Assembly: GCF_000149955.1 (NCBI RefSeq)
Contig: NC_030990.1
Location: 1,966,502 to 2,030,501, forward strand
Direction: 5' to 3'
Origin: Fusarium oxysporum f. sp. lycopersici 4287
Lineage: Eukaryota; Ascomycota; Sordariomycetes; Hypocreales; Nectriaceae
DNA: 64,000 bases
Positions 35,268-48,015 of this stretch are shown here, one piece after another. How positions within the stretch are numbered: the first letter of the stretch is position 1; the number at the start of each line of letters is the position of its first letter. The notes under the pieces are model-generated. The model did no database searches. It had not been told where the DNA came from and saw nothing but the letters and a program-made list of their open reading frames with translations. A program made the translations under genes and the position numbers.

Positions 35268-38200
35268 GACGCTTTGTCGCTCTACGGTGGGAAGCCGTCG
35301 AGCATATCAGGTCGATGAGTCGCGACTATGCCTAGGAGAAAGCGATATTGGCGGAGATCGTGTCTTGGGGACTGAGTCTTTGTTGTAGAGTCGAATGTTT
35401 GGCGTGAGTGTGAGTCCAGATCTGGAAGCAGGTGTCGGAGTGTGGCTGAGGCTTCCTGTTCAGCTCGAGGCGTGACGATGGCGGGTTCCCTTTTCGTGAA
35501 GACGGAAAGTTTGGGGGCGATTCGATGTAAGCACTAAGTAGTTGGTAGGCACTTGATTTAGAGGACAAAGCAGAACGCGACACACAAAATTCGATTGAAT
35601 TGAACTGAAAGAAAAGGGTTGCTTGGATGTATTGCATTTGCTTACATAGTAGATACAGGCAGTTAGCAACACGCCCGCTATGGATGGTCGGCATATTGCC
35701 AGAGCTTAATCAATAGTCCAGCTCCCCCTAAACTTGGATGTCCACGAGTCTCCAGCTGTAGACATCATCGCCTCCAAACCTAGCTACTGTACTAAGATAA
35801 CTATGACGTCCAGACCCTAGTGCATGGACCGTGTTAACGTGCCTTTTTTAAGACGAGCTGAAACTAAAAATTATTGAGTAATTATTAGGAATTGTGAATA
35901 TCACGTATGACCTCTGTAGAATAATCTTCGACTCTTGATTCTTACCTGTTGATTGGACACCTGCCCTTGACTCCACTTGGCGTTACTTAAGGTCAAAGGG
36001 GAAGAAACGGAGGAATGGAGATGTCTCTCTATCAAACAAGCTCTGATAAGTTTATGCTATGCTACCCCAATAATAGGTTATTTATTAACCATGACCTTAT
36101 TACGTGGTATCGGTTTTGTAATTACTATATATATACCTGTGGTTTTGCAATAAATATGACTGGCTACCTGGTTTCTCTATTGGTAAAGAAAGTGCATAAG
36201 AGTTTCTCATTTTCCATTTGCACTCCTTAGGTGGCCCACGTCTATCCTTGTCTATGACTGGTCTATGGCATCATACGAAGTGAGCAGAATTTGCCGAGAG
36301 GCAACCTTGTCGTAGACGCGTTTTGGCCTCGGAGAATGGATGGATGTGAAGGTCGCCTTTTGATGGGGAGATGAAGCATACAATCATGCGAAGTATGGTA
36401 CTGGATAATTCGAGGCAGAATACTCGGGGTCGACGCGTTCGTTAGGGGCAGAAACCTGATGGGCGTTCTATCTATTGCCTGTAACGCTTTTATAGTTGAC
36501 CCTTCAAGGCTATTTCCTAGTTATACAAGGCCTTGTAAAGATTGGCTGTAAGGACAACTGCCAGATGCTGGAAATGGTGGAGCAGTGTAAGCGACGTTGG
36601 TAAATGTGACTCTTTCAGCGTCTGCAGTTTGGTAGTCGAGGTGACATTTCGCGACAGCCATATGTCACTGTCTCACGATCAAAGGCTGAATCACAAGCCA
36701 CAGCAGCAACGAACGTACATTCGTCCTCTATTGGAATTTCTGGGACGATCAAACCAGAGGTAACATGTGGTCTTATCTATACTCGCACAGGCGATGTAGG
36801 ACGTGGAGCTAGGGCACCGGTAATTCCAATACCATCCCATCCGTTATCGTTCCAGAGAACCATCACGGATATACGGAAAAGTCATTATTGGTACCTTGGC
36901 GTAGACCCATAACATGAGTTATAGCATACCAGAAAGAGGAGAGGCGCAACTAATGCCCTCATTCAGTATGCAACCCTACCACACGAATTTCTCTGCTTCT
37001 CCTGCGCCGTTGTGAAGGGCTTGGTCAGAAACCAGTTCGTGTAACCCGAGTTTACATGTCGCCAGCCGTATTAAGTAGTAGTCGCTACCTAGGCGAGATC
37101 ATCTATAATTAGAAATTGGCAACGTCTCGACCGGGAGTCCGTCCTGCCCGGATACAGTCTAGACTGTTTAGTACATCACTTCCGATGTCAAGGACAGCGT
37201 CTCATTGCTGATATCAGAAATGTTCTTTAGTGCCTGGCATGGAGAAAAAAGGAACGTATTTAGGTATGTGTAGGTGGTAGCAAGACATCAATGATACAGT
37301 AGTCAATAGCTGAATATCGAAGCGGTATGTGATGAGCCACTCCATACCTTTTTTCCCGGCATCAATAGTCTCAAAGGATTGCGGATAAGCAGAACGAGCC
37401 AATCCTTTGGCTTGGCACGTACTATTAAGTGATATGATCGGTGCCCTGGTGGCTGTACTTGGGTAGCAACAGCTTACAATTGGTATCTGACGTGTTATAT
37501 TTCAAAAGTCGCTTGCTTTTGTTACAATTTTGTTCTCTATCGGCCCCTTTTTGACATAGGTACCGTACGGAGAATGAGGTCGTTGCATTCTAGGGTTTCG
37601 GCTTTATTCAACCCATGAATGCAGTCTAATAATAGAGCACATTATACCTACCTCCGGACATAATCCGGACCATGACCAGCTACCACTGGCTGTCAAAAGT
37701 GTCAAGCATTTCGGTTGCGCCTCATCAACGCAGAGAATACGACGGGTTTAATCTGAACAACGGCGCTTCTTACAGGCACGGCCCGCCCCTCTAGGTAAAT
37801 CCCCAACCCTAAATCATGATAATTCATCAGTGCATAAATCGGTAGGTCACATACGTAAAGTCCACTGAAGGTCCAAGCGATTGAATGGAGTAATATTATA
37901 ATTATTTCAAACTTTTTGGTGCGCTCGGAACGCACAGACAAAGGGAGGAGACCCCTGAGAAATGGGCTGGTCGATAGCCGATGGATGACAGACACGGCAC
38001 CAGAGGCTGTCAATCAATGCCATCGATTTCAGCCCTGGGCCTGTCTGCGTGGCCTGGCAACTTCCGCCGCGCTTGGCACAATGTGGAAATGATATGGAAG
38101 CGTGGGAAGCCTGTTAGCTCGTAGATCGGTTGCGGGGTTTGCAGAGACAATGTGGAACTTGTAGCTTGCTTTTAGAGTCGACAGAAACGGTAAGATCGTC

Positions 38201-39826
38201 CAAGGCTCTCTGGTGTTTGTTTACGTACTATCAACCTTAAGGGATGGAGTTCCTCCAGGACAAGGTCCCTTTGGGCCGTAATCTTTTTGGACCTCGGTAT
38301 ATCTAAAGGCGAGCAAGCCGAGTTGATTGGTCTATACGGGCATGTGAAGAGAGGGAATATCCATGAATATATCCCCGAGTGTCAGTTTGCCATGATAACC
38401 TGATCTGATATTGCTGCTCCCTTGGCTTGTCTGTGAGCCACTGAGATATTTCCTTTATCGTGGATTCACTATAGTCTACGTCATCGAGATCCGAATTCCA
38501 CAACCTGTAGTCGATCTTGATTTATTTGGCAACCTTCCCAGTTGTTGAGCGCATCACATCCTAGGTCGATATTTCCAGCCCCAACTACTAACCAATCGTC
38601 CTTTTCGGTCTGTCTTACCTCCATTTCTGGTAATTTTTAGTCCATGATCATGGATAACCCCGTTACCTGGTCCGGTGCTTAGCCAAGGCGGAGACACGGA
38701 AATGGTGGAAGCTCGCGAGTCAGAGACCAGCACCCAAAAGAAGGCGCCAGCAAATACCGAGAGTCCTACTAATCCAAGCCTTAGAGTAGGTCTGAGGCTG
38801 GCATCACATCCGTCCAAAGAAGGAGTGGGCCAATACCTCATTTCCGGGCGATCACATTAGAGCCGAAAGCTAACACAAACACAAACACGCTTGACGAAAA
38901 AGTGGACAATATTGACATGCTTATCTACTTTAGCAAAGTTACAAGCTTAACGGACTTGGATAAGCTTGCGAGACTGATTTCTCAAGAGTCCAAGCTACCT
39001 AGCTCAAAGACTCATCTTAACTGAAAGGAACTGAATGGTGATGTTCTTTGAAACCTGAAGGCAGCGAGGTTGGAGAGCTAAAGACGAATGAGGCAAGGCT
39101 AGATACACGAAACGTTATCTTCTAGAACCTGACCAAGATGATCTTCAGGCATCGTAGATCTAGGCCGCAACGATATTCCAGAAAGGTTGCAAGAGCCTGA
39201 CGAGGGGGAAACTTGCTCACGCCTCATTGACTAGCTTCTCATCTCACTTGTCTGCAGACTAAATCCAGGCTTGCAGCCTTTTAAAACATGCATTTCAGAC
39301 TCAACCAAGAAAATTCTGCGTCACTAGTTTTATCTCATTTACTTAAATAGCGGTAATATGCAGCCATCGCGTGCTGGTGGAAGAAAAGATCCGTCCGTCA
39401 ACGGTTGGGCTGGGGCTCTTCTTCTCTCTCGGCAAGCCTGGCGTGGGTATAGCAAAGGCCAGTAATTGTCTCGCAGAACAAGCATTGCGGCCATTGAGGG
39501 TCCCCACGCCAAGAAGCATGAAAGTACATACTTGGGTGAGAAAAATCCACGATATGAGTTCTCTCTTTTCCCGGCGCCCATATAACCAGGTTGCCATCGG
39601 ATAGGGGATCACCACGGCATCCATCCTGAATCCCCAGCGGACGATCTGATCTGCCGTGAAGCCTGAGGCACCCCTGTTTATTTTCCAAGGTAGCTGCCTA
39701 ACGTGTCGTGTACTAATACAGTAATTGTTAAGGTAGTCCAGGTTGACTGTGCCTTTTTCTGTAGGTCCCGGCTGTCTTCTAAATCTCCTTGGCGGCACAC
39801 AACTTATGCAATGAAAGTACCCAAGC
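35268..39826. other. Gene-poor region
   Basis: This 4.6 kb stretch has AT-rich blocks (35840-36230) and only short overlapping ORFs. A frame at 39339-39828 on the minus strand is the longest (161 codons), but competing frames look equally plausible and I do not call it. I found no terminal inverted repeats or transposase-like sequence. Confidence 0.45.
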
Positions 39827-40390
39827 ATGACAACTCCTTTGTATAGGCTGATGCCTCTAAGCCCTCGTGTGCAGGCTCTACAACAAGATGCAACGACAGA
39901 AGTTTTGACTCTCTTTCCCGTTGAGAAGAAAGAAGGGTTATTGACTTATGGTTTACCCAAGTCATGTGGACTACTGTGTGAGGCTTTGTTACAAGATCTG
40001 GTAATATTTGCCCTTCCGTTATTCTTGTTCTTGGAGTAACTTAAACCCCTGGTTTCATCACATGTTAATGCTTTGTAGGAAGAGGATCTCAAGTCGTGGG
40101 CTAGAGGGTTTGGAATGGTCATTAAAGATCTCAAAATGCCTGAAATTAGCCCCCAGGCTTTTCGTCTCGAAAAAGGCAACACTTCGACATTGCTAAAAGG
40201 GTATACTGCAATTGTCGTGGCCCTCGGAAACACAAAATACGATGTTGAGCTCGTTTCCAGAGACAAACGGTCTTCGCAGAAGGAGACGTGGGAACCAACA
40301 TCTGCCCTTCATCTCCGGGAAACGGGGCTGAAAGCTCAAGGAGGACACATAAGGTTCCTCTACATCCCTCTCCACCTGGAACCCATATAG
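39827..40390 (+). CDS. Hypothetical protein, 161 aa, unrecognised
   Basis: Two exons, 39827-40000 and 40079-40390. The intron has a GTAATA donor and a GCTTTGTAG acceptor, and both sides are in the same phase (LLQDL-EEDLKSWARGFGMV). The predicted protein starts MTTPLYRLMPLSPRVQALQQ. It has a mixed charged composition, no signal peptide and no membrane segment. The middle reads KMPEISPQAFRLEKGNTSTL and YTAIVVALGNTKYDVELVSR, which looks like a folded beta-rich domain. I recognise no family. Its stop is 22 bp from the stop of the next gene, on the opposite strand. Codon choice and clean splice signals support a real gene; expression is unknown. Confidence 0.6.
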
Positions 40391-40412
40391 ACTTTCCGAC
40401 AAACGACAAGTT

Positions 40413-41380
40413 CTATTTCATGATGTGTATCATATCATGTTCTGTATCCGCGCTCGAAACGACACTCCAGGTGCTGTCTGGGCTGCCCGTCGACCTCGCC
40501 TTGGACTTCGTCTGTGACTTTGATCTCGCCTTGGCCTTCGCACCGCCTGGCTCTAGAGCCTTTTCGATCTGTTGTAGACTGCCGATTGTGAGTCCAGAAA
40601 TCGACACAGGAGTGACGTGACATCGTCACCTACCTAACCTTCCCGTCACAGAGTTCATAGACGAGACTTGGGATTCGGAGTAACTCTGAGGGCAGTTTGT
40701 TGTTTGGACGATGCGCAAAAGCAGACTCTCTGCGCAGTATCGGGAAGCATTCGACGGTAAAGTGCTGGCCAAAAGTAAAATACGAGTTTACTAGTTTGTA
40801 CGTTGTGAGAACAAAGATTCTTGTATCAAATAAATCGAGCGGGAGCTCAAGACAGCCTACCTCTCAATGGGAGCTCATATGCCCGTGGTCCCAGTACTTT
40901 AGCAAGTTCATCGCCAATCTGTACACACTTGGGCAGTGCAAATCGCTTGGATCTAAGAGTATCACTGCCTCCAGTAACGCACTTAGCCATGGCATCCATA
41001 ACATCGTTTATGGTAAGGCCCTGATCATGAGCCACGTGACAGGCTGCGACCATTACCATGCAGTGAAGCTGAGTTTCTCGTCCCTCAAAGTCTTTGGAAG
41101 CAGCGGCATAGGTCTCGAGTAGAGTGAGCCAGTCCATGTCCCGACGCGACTCAACGTGAGAGATGGTCAGACGATCACGCAGACGGAGAATGTCTTCTAG
41201 CGTCGAAGGTCTGTTGTTGTCCCAATCCTCATCCCCTTGAGGTAACTTCGACATCCACGCCTTAACCCATTTTATCTGATCATTCAGACCCCGTCTTCGG
41301 ACGGGCTTCTGGGGGACTGGCTTTCCGGGTTCTTCTTTAATAAATTCGGCGGTAAAACTTGGCGACTGTGAAGAACTCAT
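40413..41380 (-). CDS. Hypothetical protein, 280 aa, unrecognised
   Basis: Three exons: 41380-40861, 40790-40634 and 40578-40413. Introns are 40860-40791 (GTAGGC...ACTAG) and 40633-40579 (GTAGGT...CGGCAG). Phases agree throughout and the total is 281 codons. Without splicing, exon 1 would stop at 40847 after 177 aa, which is the simpler alternative. The N-terminal 170 residues look globular and helical (DQIKWVKAWMSKLPQGDEDW, TLEDILRLRDRL, HCMVMVAACHVAHDQGLTIN). Exon 2 adds KLPSELLRIPSLVYELCDGK, which resembles the LPxELRxxIYE start of F-box-like fungal domains. The tail is Lys/Ser-rich and basic (AKAKARSKSQTKSKARS), suggesting nucleic-acid contact or a nuclear signal. No family is recognised. 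Confidence 0.58.
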
Positions 41381-43126
41381 GATGAACGGATCCGCTAGAA
41401 TTCTTCTAGATCCAGGAACCCGGATAATGGAGCATCCATGAATATCATGAAGAACCGCAGGTTGGGTTCCCCAATGTGTCAGACAGCGGACTGGTTAGTC
41501 TATATGGGGGGCTTCCAGCCGGCAGCCGATTGTGCCGCCGAATTTTTGACTTGAGCTCAAGGAAGATTGCGTCCGCCAGGATTCTCATCTGTCGGGTGCA
41601 TTTGAGCCACACCTCGCCTTACTTCACGCCCTGGTGCTGCTCCTGGGAGGTGGGAGAGTGGGAGAGTGTCGGGTTCATCGGCAGGCATCAGGAGCACAAG
41701 AAAGAAAAGCTGGGTCTGTCTCTGTATTTTGCAGGGTCCGTTAACAAAGAAACCGAAGCCATTGTGTCATTCCCACTGAGAGGTGACAGTGGCGTCTGGT
41801 CATAGGTCATTAATGGGGTGCACCCAGACAAACCGAATCGTCCAATGCCACGTCCTTCTCCTCAGCCTTGCAAGAGCTTTCCAACTCTGGACAGCTTCGG
41901 ATGAGGGCCAGTTATGTTATTAATGTGAATGTGATTCTGATTTGCATAAACTCCCCTCGTAGATCAGCGAATATGATGCCCCTCTTCCCAGTCTGCGCAG
42001 CCTGGTAGCCCATGTAGTCAGGTGGGACAAGGTTTTTCATTGGCTACGAACCATCTCAACCGGATAATTTCATGATTGAAAAGGATTTTCTTCCCAAGTC
42101 CCCAACGGATAGAGACCTTCCTTGGCTGGGCCATCGGTCGATAGCGTATTACGCCAGGACCAGCCTACCAGTGAGCCGACAAAAAAGACAAGGGAGAAGT
42201 GACAAGAGCAAACTTCCGCAGACCAAGCTTACGCCGTACCTGCAAGCTGCTGTATGTACCATGCCTCCGATGGAGACCTGGTCTGCCGGGGCAAGGGGAG
42301 TTGCTGTTCCGCAAGCTCCTCGCAGTTCCAAAAACTCGGGCTAGCGAATGGTATCAACCCGGATTTAACCCCTAGATCTACGGTGAGGAGCGCTTGTGGC
42401 CGGACTAGGGCCTTTGGGTTGGAGCTTGTTAGCGTCGAGAAAGATATGTGGGCTTGCAGAAGCCAGAGGGCTTGTTTCAACGGCCTGACAAGAGGAGTGC
42501 GGCTACAACTCAGAGTCTAGCGCTGTCGATCTAGCTGTTCAGGTTGCCAAGTTCCGCAGCTGACGAGGGTCTCGACAGCCTCATCCTCCCTCATGCTGGC
42601 GGATGGTGAGCTGCTTGAAGCCGCTGCACCATGAACTGTCGCTTGTCAGTCCTCCGTGTGTCGTTTAGAACTTTTTTACGTCGCTGGATGATGATCCTTC
42701 CGCAAACAAACAACCTCAAAAGCAACGTGGGCATGGGTGGGTATGGTGTGGTGGGGTCTCGATGAGTTCGGTTGCGCGTGGGGTTTTCTGTTGGAATATT
42801 ATGTCAGCCGCGCGCGTGTCGTGAGTGTGGCTGCAGCATAATTGTGGCGCACAATCGTGGCACAGATAAATCTGCCAAGCCTGATAAGAAACGGCTGACG
42901 TTTATCAGGGACAGACGCAAAACACCCCTGAAAAAAAGGATGTGGACCCGCTCATGCTTAATCTCACCTAAAGTTGAGGACAGCTTGGACTGTCGCAAAA
43001 CCTCATGAACTTTACCCTTCCAGTCATTCTTTTGCCGCTGTCGCTTGGTACTCATTCTTCTGCGCTCCTGAGCGCATCTCATTGTTCAACAAGCCTGTGA
43101 CGTTCGCTCGATGGCGGTTCGCTCCA
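41381..43126. other. Intergenic region upstream of ERD1
   Basis: 1.7 kb between two divergently transcribed genes. Frames on both strands are open for 80-110 codons in places (41476-41805, 42072-42520) but conflict with each other and lack splice or domain support. Confidence 0.5.
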
Positions 43127-44395
43127 ATGGACGGTGATCCGGCTGTTGACCCGGGGCTTGACTCCTTCAGCTTGGCTTTTCCTTTGCCTTACCGTGTTGG
43201 CTTTATTGCAACTTTGGGTGAGCAAGAACCCTATTCTGGTCACATTACCTGTTTCTAACTGATGATAGCTGTCTGGGGATGGGGATTAAACCTTCATTGT
43301 CTCTATCTTTTCAACGTCGACGTTCCACAGTTGATTCGATATCCCGGTCGAGCATCGCCGCAACATATTCCGCACCATGGCTCGACGTACCGCCTCGCGA
43401 TTGCACTTTCGGCGTTGTTCGCATTATCCGTGTCTCTCTTTTGGGTTTGCACATGGGGCATACCTGAGCGTGTCGTTGCTTTCGGATGGATGCCGTTGAC
43501 ATATCTCACTGCTTTGATTGCTATGTTCGTTGTTCCATTGAGGAATCTGCCCAGCGGAGGAAGAAGAAGATTCTTGGCAACTTTGCGACGCGTGAGCTTG
43601 GGTGGGCTTGCTGAGCCGCAGGACGGCAAGTTTGGGGATATTCTGTTGGCGGATGTGTTGACATCGTACGCGAAGGTTTTTGGAGATCTCTTCATTACCC
43701 TATGCATGTTTTTCTCGGCGGAAGGTTCGTCTACACAGCGACCTGATCGCAATTGTGGAGGAACAGTGCTCGTACCATTCATTATGGGAGTGCCGAGCTT
43801 AATACGATTTCGGCAGTGCTTGATCGAGTACTTTCGAGTTCGGCGAGCCCCATACAAAGAGTCCACAGGATGGGGTGGCCAGCATTTGGCCAACGCTCTC
43901 AAATATTCGACTGCATTCCCCGTGCTCATTACCAGTGCTTGGCAAAGGTCGACAGAAGACCCCGACTCCAAAGCAGCTCTTCACAAGGCTTGGCTTGTTG
44001 CTGTGCTCATCAACTCTCTGTACTCTTTCTATTGGGATGTGGCCAAGGATTGGGACATGACGCTTTTTTCTCCGAAGCAAGATCGCGAATCACCCACTCA
44101 TCCTTTTGGACTTCGAGATCGTCTTGTTTTTAGGTATCCTAACCTCTACTATCTAGTGATCGGTATGGATCTGATGTTGAGATGCACATGGTCCATGAAG
44201 CTCAATGGACGTCTTGATAGGTTCAGCGATCTAGAGGGAGGCATCTTTCTGATTGAATTTCTCGAAGTATTCCGTCGATGGGTATGGATCTTCTTCCGTG
44301 TCGAGACAGAATGGTTGAGAAACAACTCTTCAGGTCTTGGAGTCGACGATATCCTACTTGGAGATTATCAAGGCAAAGACAATGAGGACGATTAA
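43127..44395 (+). CDS. ERD1: EXS-family Golgi membrane protein Erd1
   Basis: Two exons, 43127-43217 and 43269-44395, encode 405 aa. The intron (GTGAGC...TGATAG) joins FPLPYRVGFIATL to AVWGWGLNLHCLY, the conserved N-terminal block of Erd1. The protein is strongly hydrophobic with about seven to eight spans, e.g. LAIALSALFALSVSLFWVC and FGWMPLTYLTALIAMFVVPL. The EXS domain covers residues 150-390. Family hallmarks include PSLIRFRQCLIEYFR, LKYSTAFPVLI, LINSLYSFYWDVAKDWDM and EFLEVFRRWVWIFFRVETEW. In yeast, Erd1 acts in the early Golgi. It is needed to keep ER lumenal proteins and to recycle glycosyltransferases, and it exports the phosphate made by glycosylation. A start at 43262 would lack the first block. 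Confidence 0.93.
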
Positions 44396-45753
44396 TTGCG
44401 TCATCAACGAAATTACTTGGGGACCAATGACAACCCAAACGGCGGCCAGCCCGGTCAACTGGGGCGGGCTGTATAGAAATTACGGCTTTCACTGAGATAC
44501 TCGACCACGCCTCTGGACCAAGATTTGGACGCTTTCCCCTAATCCTATGCTCCTCACCAAGTCAACATTCCTCACTGAGGCTTTGTACTGGGCCAGATAC
44601 CCTAATAAATCAGGGTTTGGCCGGCAAAGGCTTGAGTTGCCACGAGGCCATTCCCGGTAACTGGGAAAGTTTACAGATTCATGATTATGACCTGACGATC
44701 TTACTATCATAGCCTAGATGGCTCGTCCCGCGTCTACTTGTGATAGCTTTGCCCCTCCTGGGCGAAGGTTCGATCTAATTACAAATATAGCTATATCAAA
44801 CGAATTTAAGACAAATTGGAACTCCGTGAAAGTTGACGATGCTTCCGGAAACATATAATGTTACAATGTGGTGAATCTTGGAGGTACCGGCATCGTGGGC
44901 GCGTGTGATGGCGCCCTCTGACTTCTAGCGACTACTTTGCAGCGTCGTTTCTTTTTCTTGTCTTGTTTGTGGACATGGCCACACGGCTTCTAACGATAAT
45001 GGCTTTTTGCAGTGTGCGTGCTTCTCAGGCCGCCACATCCAGATGCAGAAGATGCTTTGAGATCTTCGTTCACTTGACCGAAAAGGAAGATGAAAAGACC
45101 GACTTTTTCCTTGTGAGCACTTCGCGAGGCTTGGGCGGTCAGTCTTCGCAATCAAGACACTTGGAAGGGAAAAGCTTGCTGGAATGCTACTCACGGTCTT
45201 GGCCAATATGTGTCGCTCGACTTACTGAGCCTAGACTCAAGCCTCCCGCCACAACCCGCTAAATCCCAGGTGACTCCGGAGGGAAATGGGATTCTATAGG
45301 CTTGATCACGTCGCCGGACTATGACGGCTCAAACTCACAATTGCCTGGAGAAACTCTTAAGATGTAGTTGGCGACTCAAGGCTACGCAAAACGAGGCTTT
45401 TCCTCCGTCTCGCATTATCAACACTTGCTTTGCTTGTGCTTCCTTCGAATTCAACAACACAGTAATTTCAACGACATCGACCTCTCAAGGTGATATCAAA
45501 GGATAGGCAGTTCTTTTGGAGGGGGTCAGCTCGAAGTTTGCAGTACTTATCCAAGACAAAGGGAACCGTGCGCTTTCAAGGTTAGATCGGGGACCAGCTT
45601 CTGTCGTTCGCGGGACCGCCATTGGCAGCACAGGGTTGCAAGCCGACAAGTCGTCCTGCATGCAGGGCCCTGACCCTGCGATATCCTGACGCGGCCGACT
45701 TACACAGCAAACGACAAGATCGGGCCATCGACAAGTGCGGACAATCCACCAAG
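44396..45753. other. Intergenic region
   Basis: 1.36 kb holding the 3' UTR of ERD1 and the promoter of the next gene. No convincing gene; ORFs at 44925-45262 on both strands are Ser- and Arg-rich shadows. Confidence 0.5.
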
Positions 45754-47082
45754 ATGACAAGTTGCACACGCCCAGTGAGCAGTATCGAACTCGTACTGCC
45801 ACCTCAAAATGCATACCTTTATCGCAATAGGCCTTTGCCCCTACCTCCAACGACACTCTCCAGGACTTCATCAAAGGCGAAACCACCACCAAGATTCAGT
45901 GCTTTCCCACAAACATTAGGCCCAGGAAATGATCCTAAAGCATTACCCCAACAACCCCCTGTGATTGTTCCCAAGGCTTTAACAAGACAAAGGGCATCGC
46001 GTATGAGTATATCGGGCACTACTTCACTCCGTGAACGAAGATCATCTCAGAAAATTCAACAGATTACGGGCCACGACGTTGGACCTGGTATTGATTGGAC
46101 GTCCGCTATATCTCGACCTCAGTATTCACCTTCCATTTCACCCAAATCAATGCGAGACGACTCGTCGAGTGGTTACGGCATCTCTTTGGACGAACCCATA
46201 TTTGATGATGAGCCTACACCACTCGCAGACTATCAGCCAAGATCTTCTGACAGCAGCATGCCTCCTCTCGAGCCAGACTGTGATAGCGTGTTGAGTACTC
46301 ACAGCTATACATCTCCGGAATCACCCAAAGCCCAAAGAGGATCTGTTTCACTACATATAGCTAAGACAAAACGTCTGAGTAGTGCAACATCAACAATGGC
46401 AGCATTAGAACCAGTTTCCAACCTAGAAGACCCCTTCGATGAAGATGTTAATTGGCAAGCCGGGTCATGCTACAACTACTTCAGCGACCTCGAAACAGCG
46501 GATGAGTATCATCGCATTGCCACCAGATTGGCCAACAACGACAAACGGCAATCTATATACGGTACTTCTTCTCTTACACGATCCCGCACCTCGCTCAGTC
46601 GACGTCTCAGTGTTGGAGCAAGATCCCTCTTTACGCGAAGGAAAGACTCGGCTTTGTCCGCGAGCTCTAGCCGAGCATCGCTAACGGCCGCCAGCTATCC
46701 TACAAAGGGGCCCTACTCACCTTCAATACCTCCTTCATCAGAAACTGGGAGTGTTGTTTCTCCACCGCGTAGTACGTTTGAGATCGATGACGAAGACGAG
46801 CTTTATGCAGATGATGGCAGTATGAGGGAAGTCGTCAAGGATTTCTTGGCGCGGAGAAGTGAGGAGCGCAACTCGATGGAACTGGGAATACCTCGTTCTA
46901 TACCACAGTTTTCGGAGAAGTCACCAGAACACAAGTCTTTGTCAAGAACAGGAGTGCAGGTCAAGGACCTGATCTCAAATGCGCGTGATGGAGCGAGGTT
47001 GATTCAAGCAAGAGGTGAGAGGAGAAGAACTCAGCTCAGAACTCAGATCAAGATGATTCCAGAGGAAGAGGTTGGACGTTGA
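45754..47082 (+). CDS. Conserved-looking disordered Ser/Pro-rich protein, function unknown
   Basis: A single exon of 442 aa from the first ATG of the open frame at 45754; the frame extends upstream to 45622 but without an ATG. The sequence is mostly disordered and rich in Ser, Pro, Arg and Thr, with phosphorylation-type sites (SPxxS, RRxSxxS: SRTSLSRRLSVGARS). Patches that look ordered are NAYLYRNRPLPLPP near the start, WQAGSCYNYFSDLETADEYH in the middle, DDGSMREVVKDFLARRSEER, and a basic amphipathic end (VQVKDLISNARDGARLIQAR). I recognise no domain or orthologue. Cytosolic or cortical regulatory protein is a guess only. Confidence 0.75.
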   Translation: MTSCTRPVSSIELVLPPQNAYLYRNRPLPLPPTTLSRTSSKAKPPPRFSAFPQTLGPGNDPKALPQQPPVIVPKALTRQRASRMSISGTTSLRERRSSQKIQQITGHDVGPGIDWTSAISRPQYSPSISPKSMRDDSSSGYGISLDEPIFDDEPTPLADYQPRSSDSSMPPLEPDCDSVLSTHSYTSPESPKAQRGSVSLHIAKTKRLSSATSTMAALEPVSNLEDPFDEDVNWQAGSCYNYFSDLETADEYHRIATRLANNDKRQSIYGTSSLTRSRTSLSRRLSVGARSLFTRRKDSALSASSSRASLTAASYPTKGPYSPSIPPSSETGSVVSPPRSTFEIDDEDELYADDGSMREVVKDFLARRSEERNSMELGIPRSIPQFSEKSPEHKSLSRTGVQVKDLISNARDGARLIQARGERRRTQLRTQIKMIPEEEVGR

Positions 47083-48015
47083 GTCATAATTATAAGGAAG
47101 ACATGGCACTTAGTGAACGAGGCCTTGCTTGGTATTGCATTTGAGCGCGGCGTGTCGTATTAAACAAGATTCCCCCAAAATGGTATTCGATTAATGCAAC
47201 TACTTTATATGACTTGCACTAGATCTGAGAGCAAAGTGAAATCGGCACGAACGATGATCTGCAAGGCCCAAGTTATTCGGCAGCAGACCCTGGTTATTTC
47301 TTATACTACCTCTTTTCTGCCTTGACGACTCAGAAGAGATCATATGAACTAATTGTTCAACATGTCTATGTAATGCAACATTCATATAAACTCAGGTTAA
47401 GCTTGTACCTTGTTTGCATTGGATTAGTTTGTCTTAGGTTCAGAATTAGAGCCCCAACTTACATGATATTAATCCGCAATATATGTTGATAATGATAGGT
47501 TTGATTAATTGATTTAAGCTTGTGGGAATATTCTGGCAAGTGATGCAGCTGTCGAGCAAGCTGGGCTAATCTTCAATCGTTTGTCGAGAACAATAGATCG
47601 TATGTGATGGTTTCACTCTTATTCTCGTCGCTCACATTGAAATGACATAGCCTTACTTCGCTGTTGTTGTTACTAAAATATGTGTTTCTTTCCTCCATGC
47701 CTAGCCTATCAATCCTAATGAGTACCGTAATACGTCTTGTCTCTGTTTTCCATACCCATTGACTTATTGGTTGTCTTCCGAGCCCCGCCCCCCGCAGATT
47801 CAGATCCTCAAGATCCGGAGCCGGAGCGGCTTCCTGACCGAGGCAACTTTTAGTTTACTTATCCCTTCCATCCCAAGGCTCAACCTTTAGACTAACAACT
47901 GTTTAACCAAAAAAGAATACATTCTTATAATAAGCCGTCACCTAGGAAGCAGGTTCAGTGACTGAGCTTGTCCTCTCTGGGCGATTAGAGTTTCGGCCCT
48001 CGTTGATCACCCATC
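47083..48015. other. Intergenic region
   Basis: 933 bp with the 3' UTR of the disordered-protein gene and the promoter of the Nudix gene. AT-rich around 47400-47520; a GCCCCGCCCCCCGC stretch near 47783 could be a GC-box-like promoter site. No gene seen. Confidence 0.5.

Noticed and set aside
39339..39828. Minus-strand open frame of 161 codons
   Set aside because: All three minus frames and one plus frame are open over most of it, none has a recognisable domain or splice support, and the start lies in the leader of the gene at 39827.
44760..44780. GGTTCGATC resembling a tRNA B box
   Set aside because: No A box or acceptor-stem pairing at the right distance.
45622..45753. N-terminal extension of the disordered protein
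   Set aside because: The extension begins at TTG; the first ATG is at 45754.
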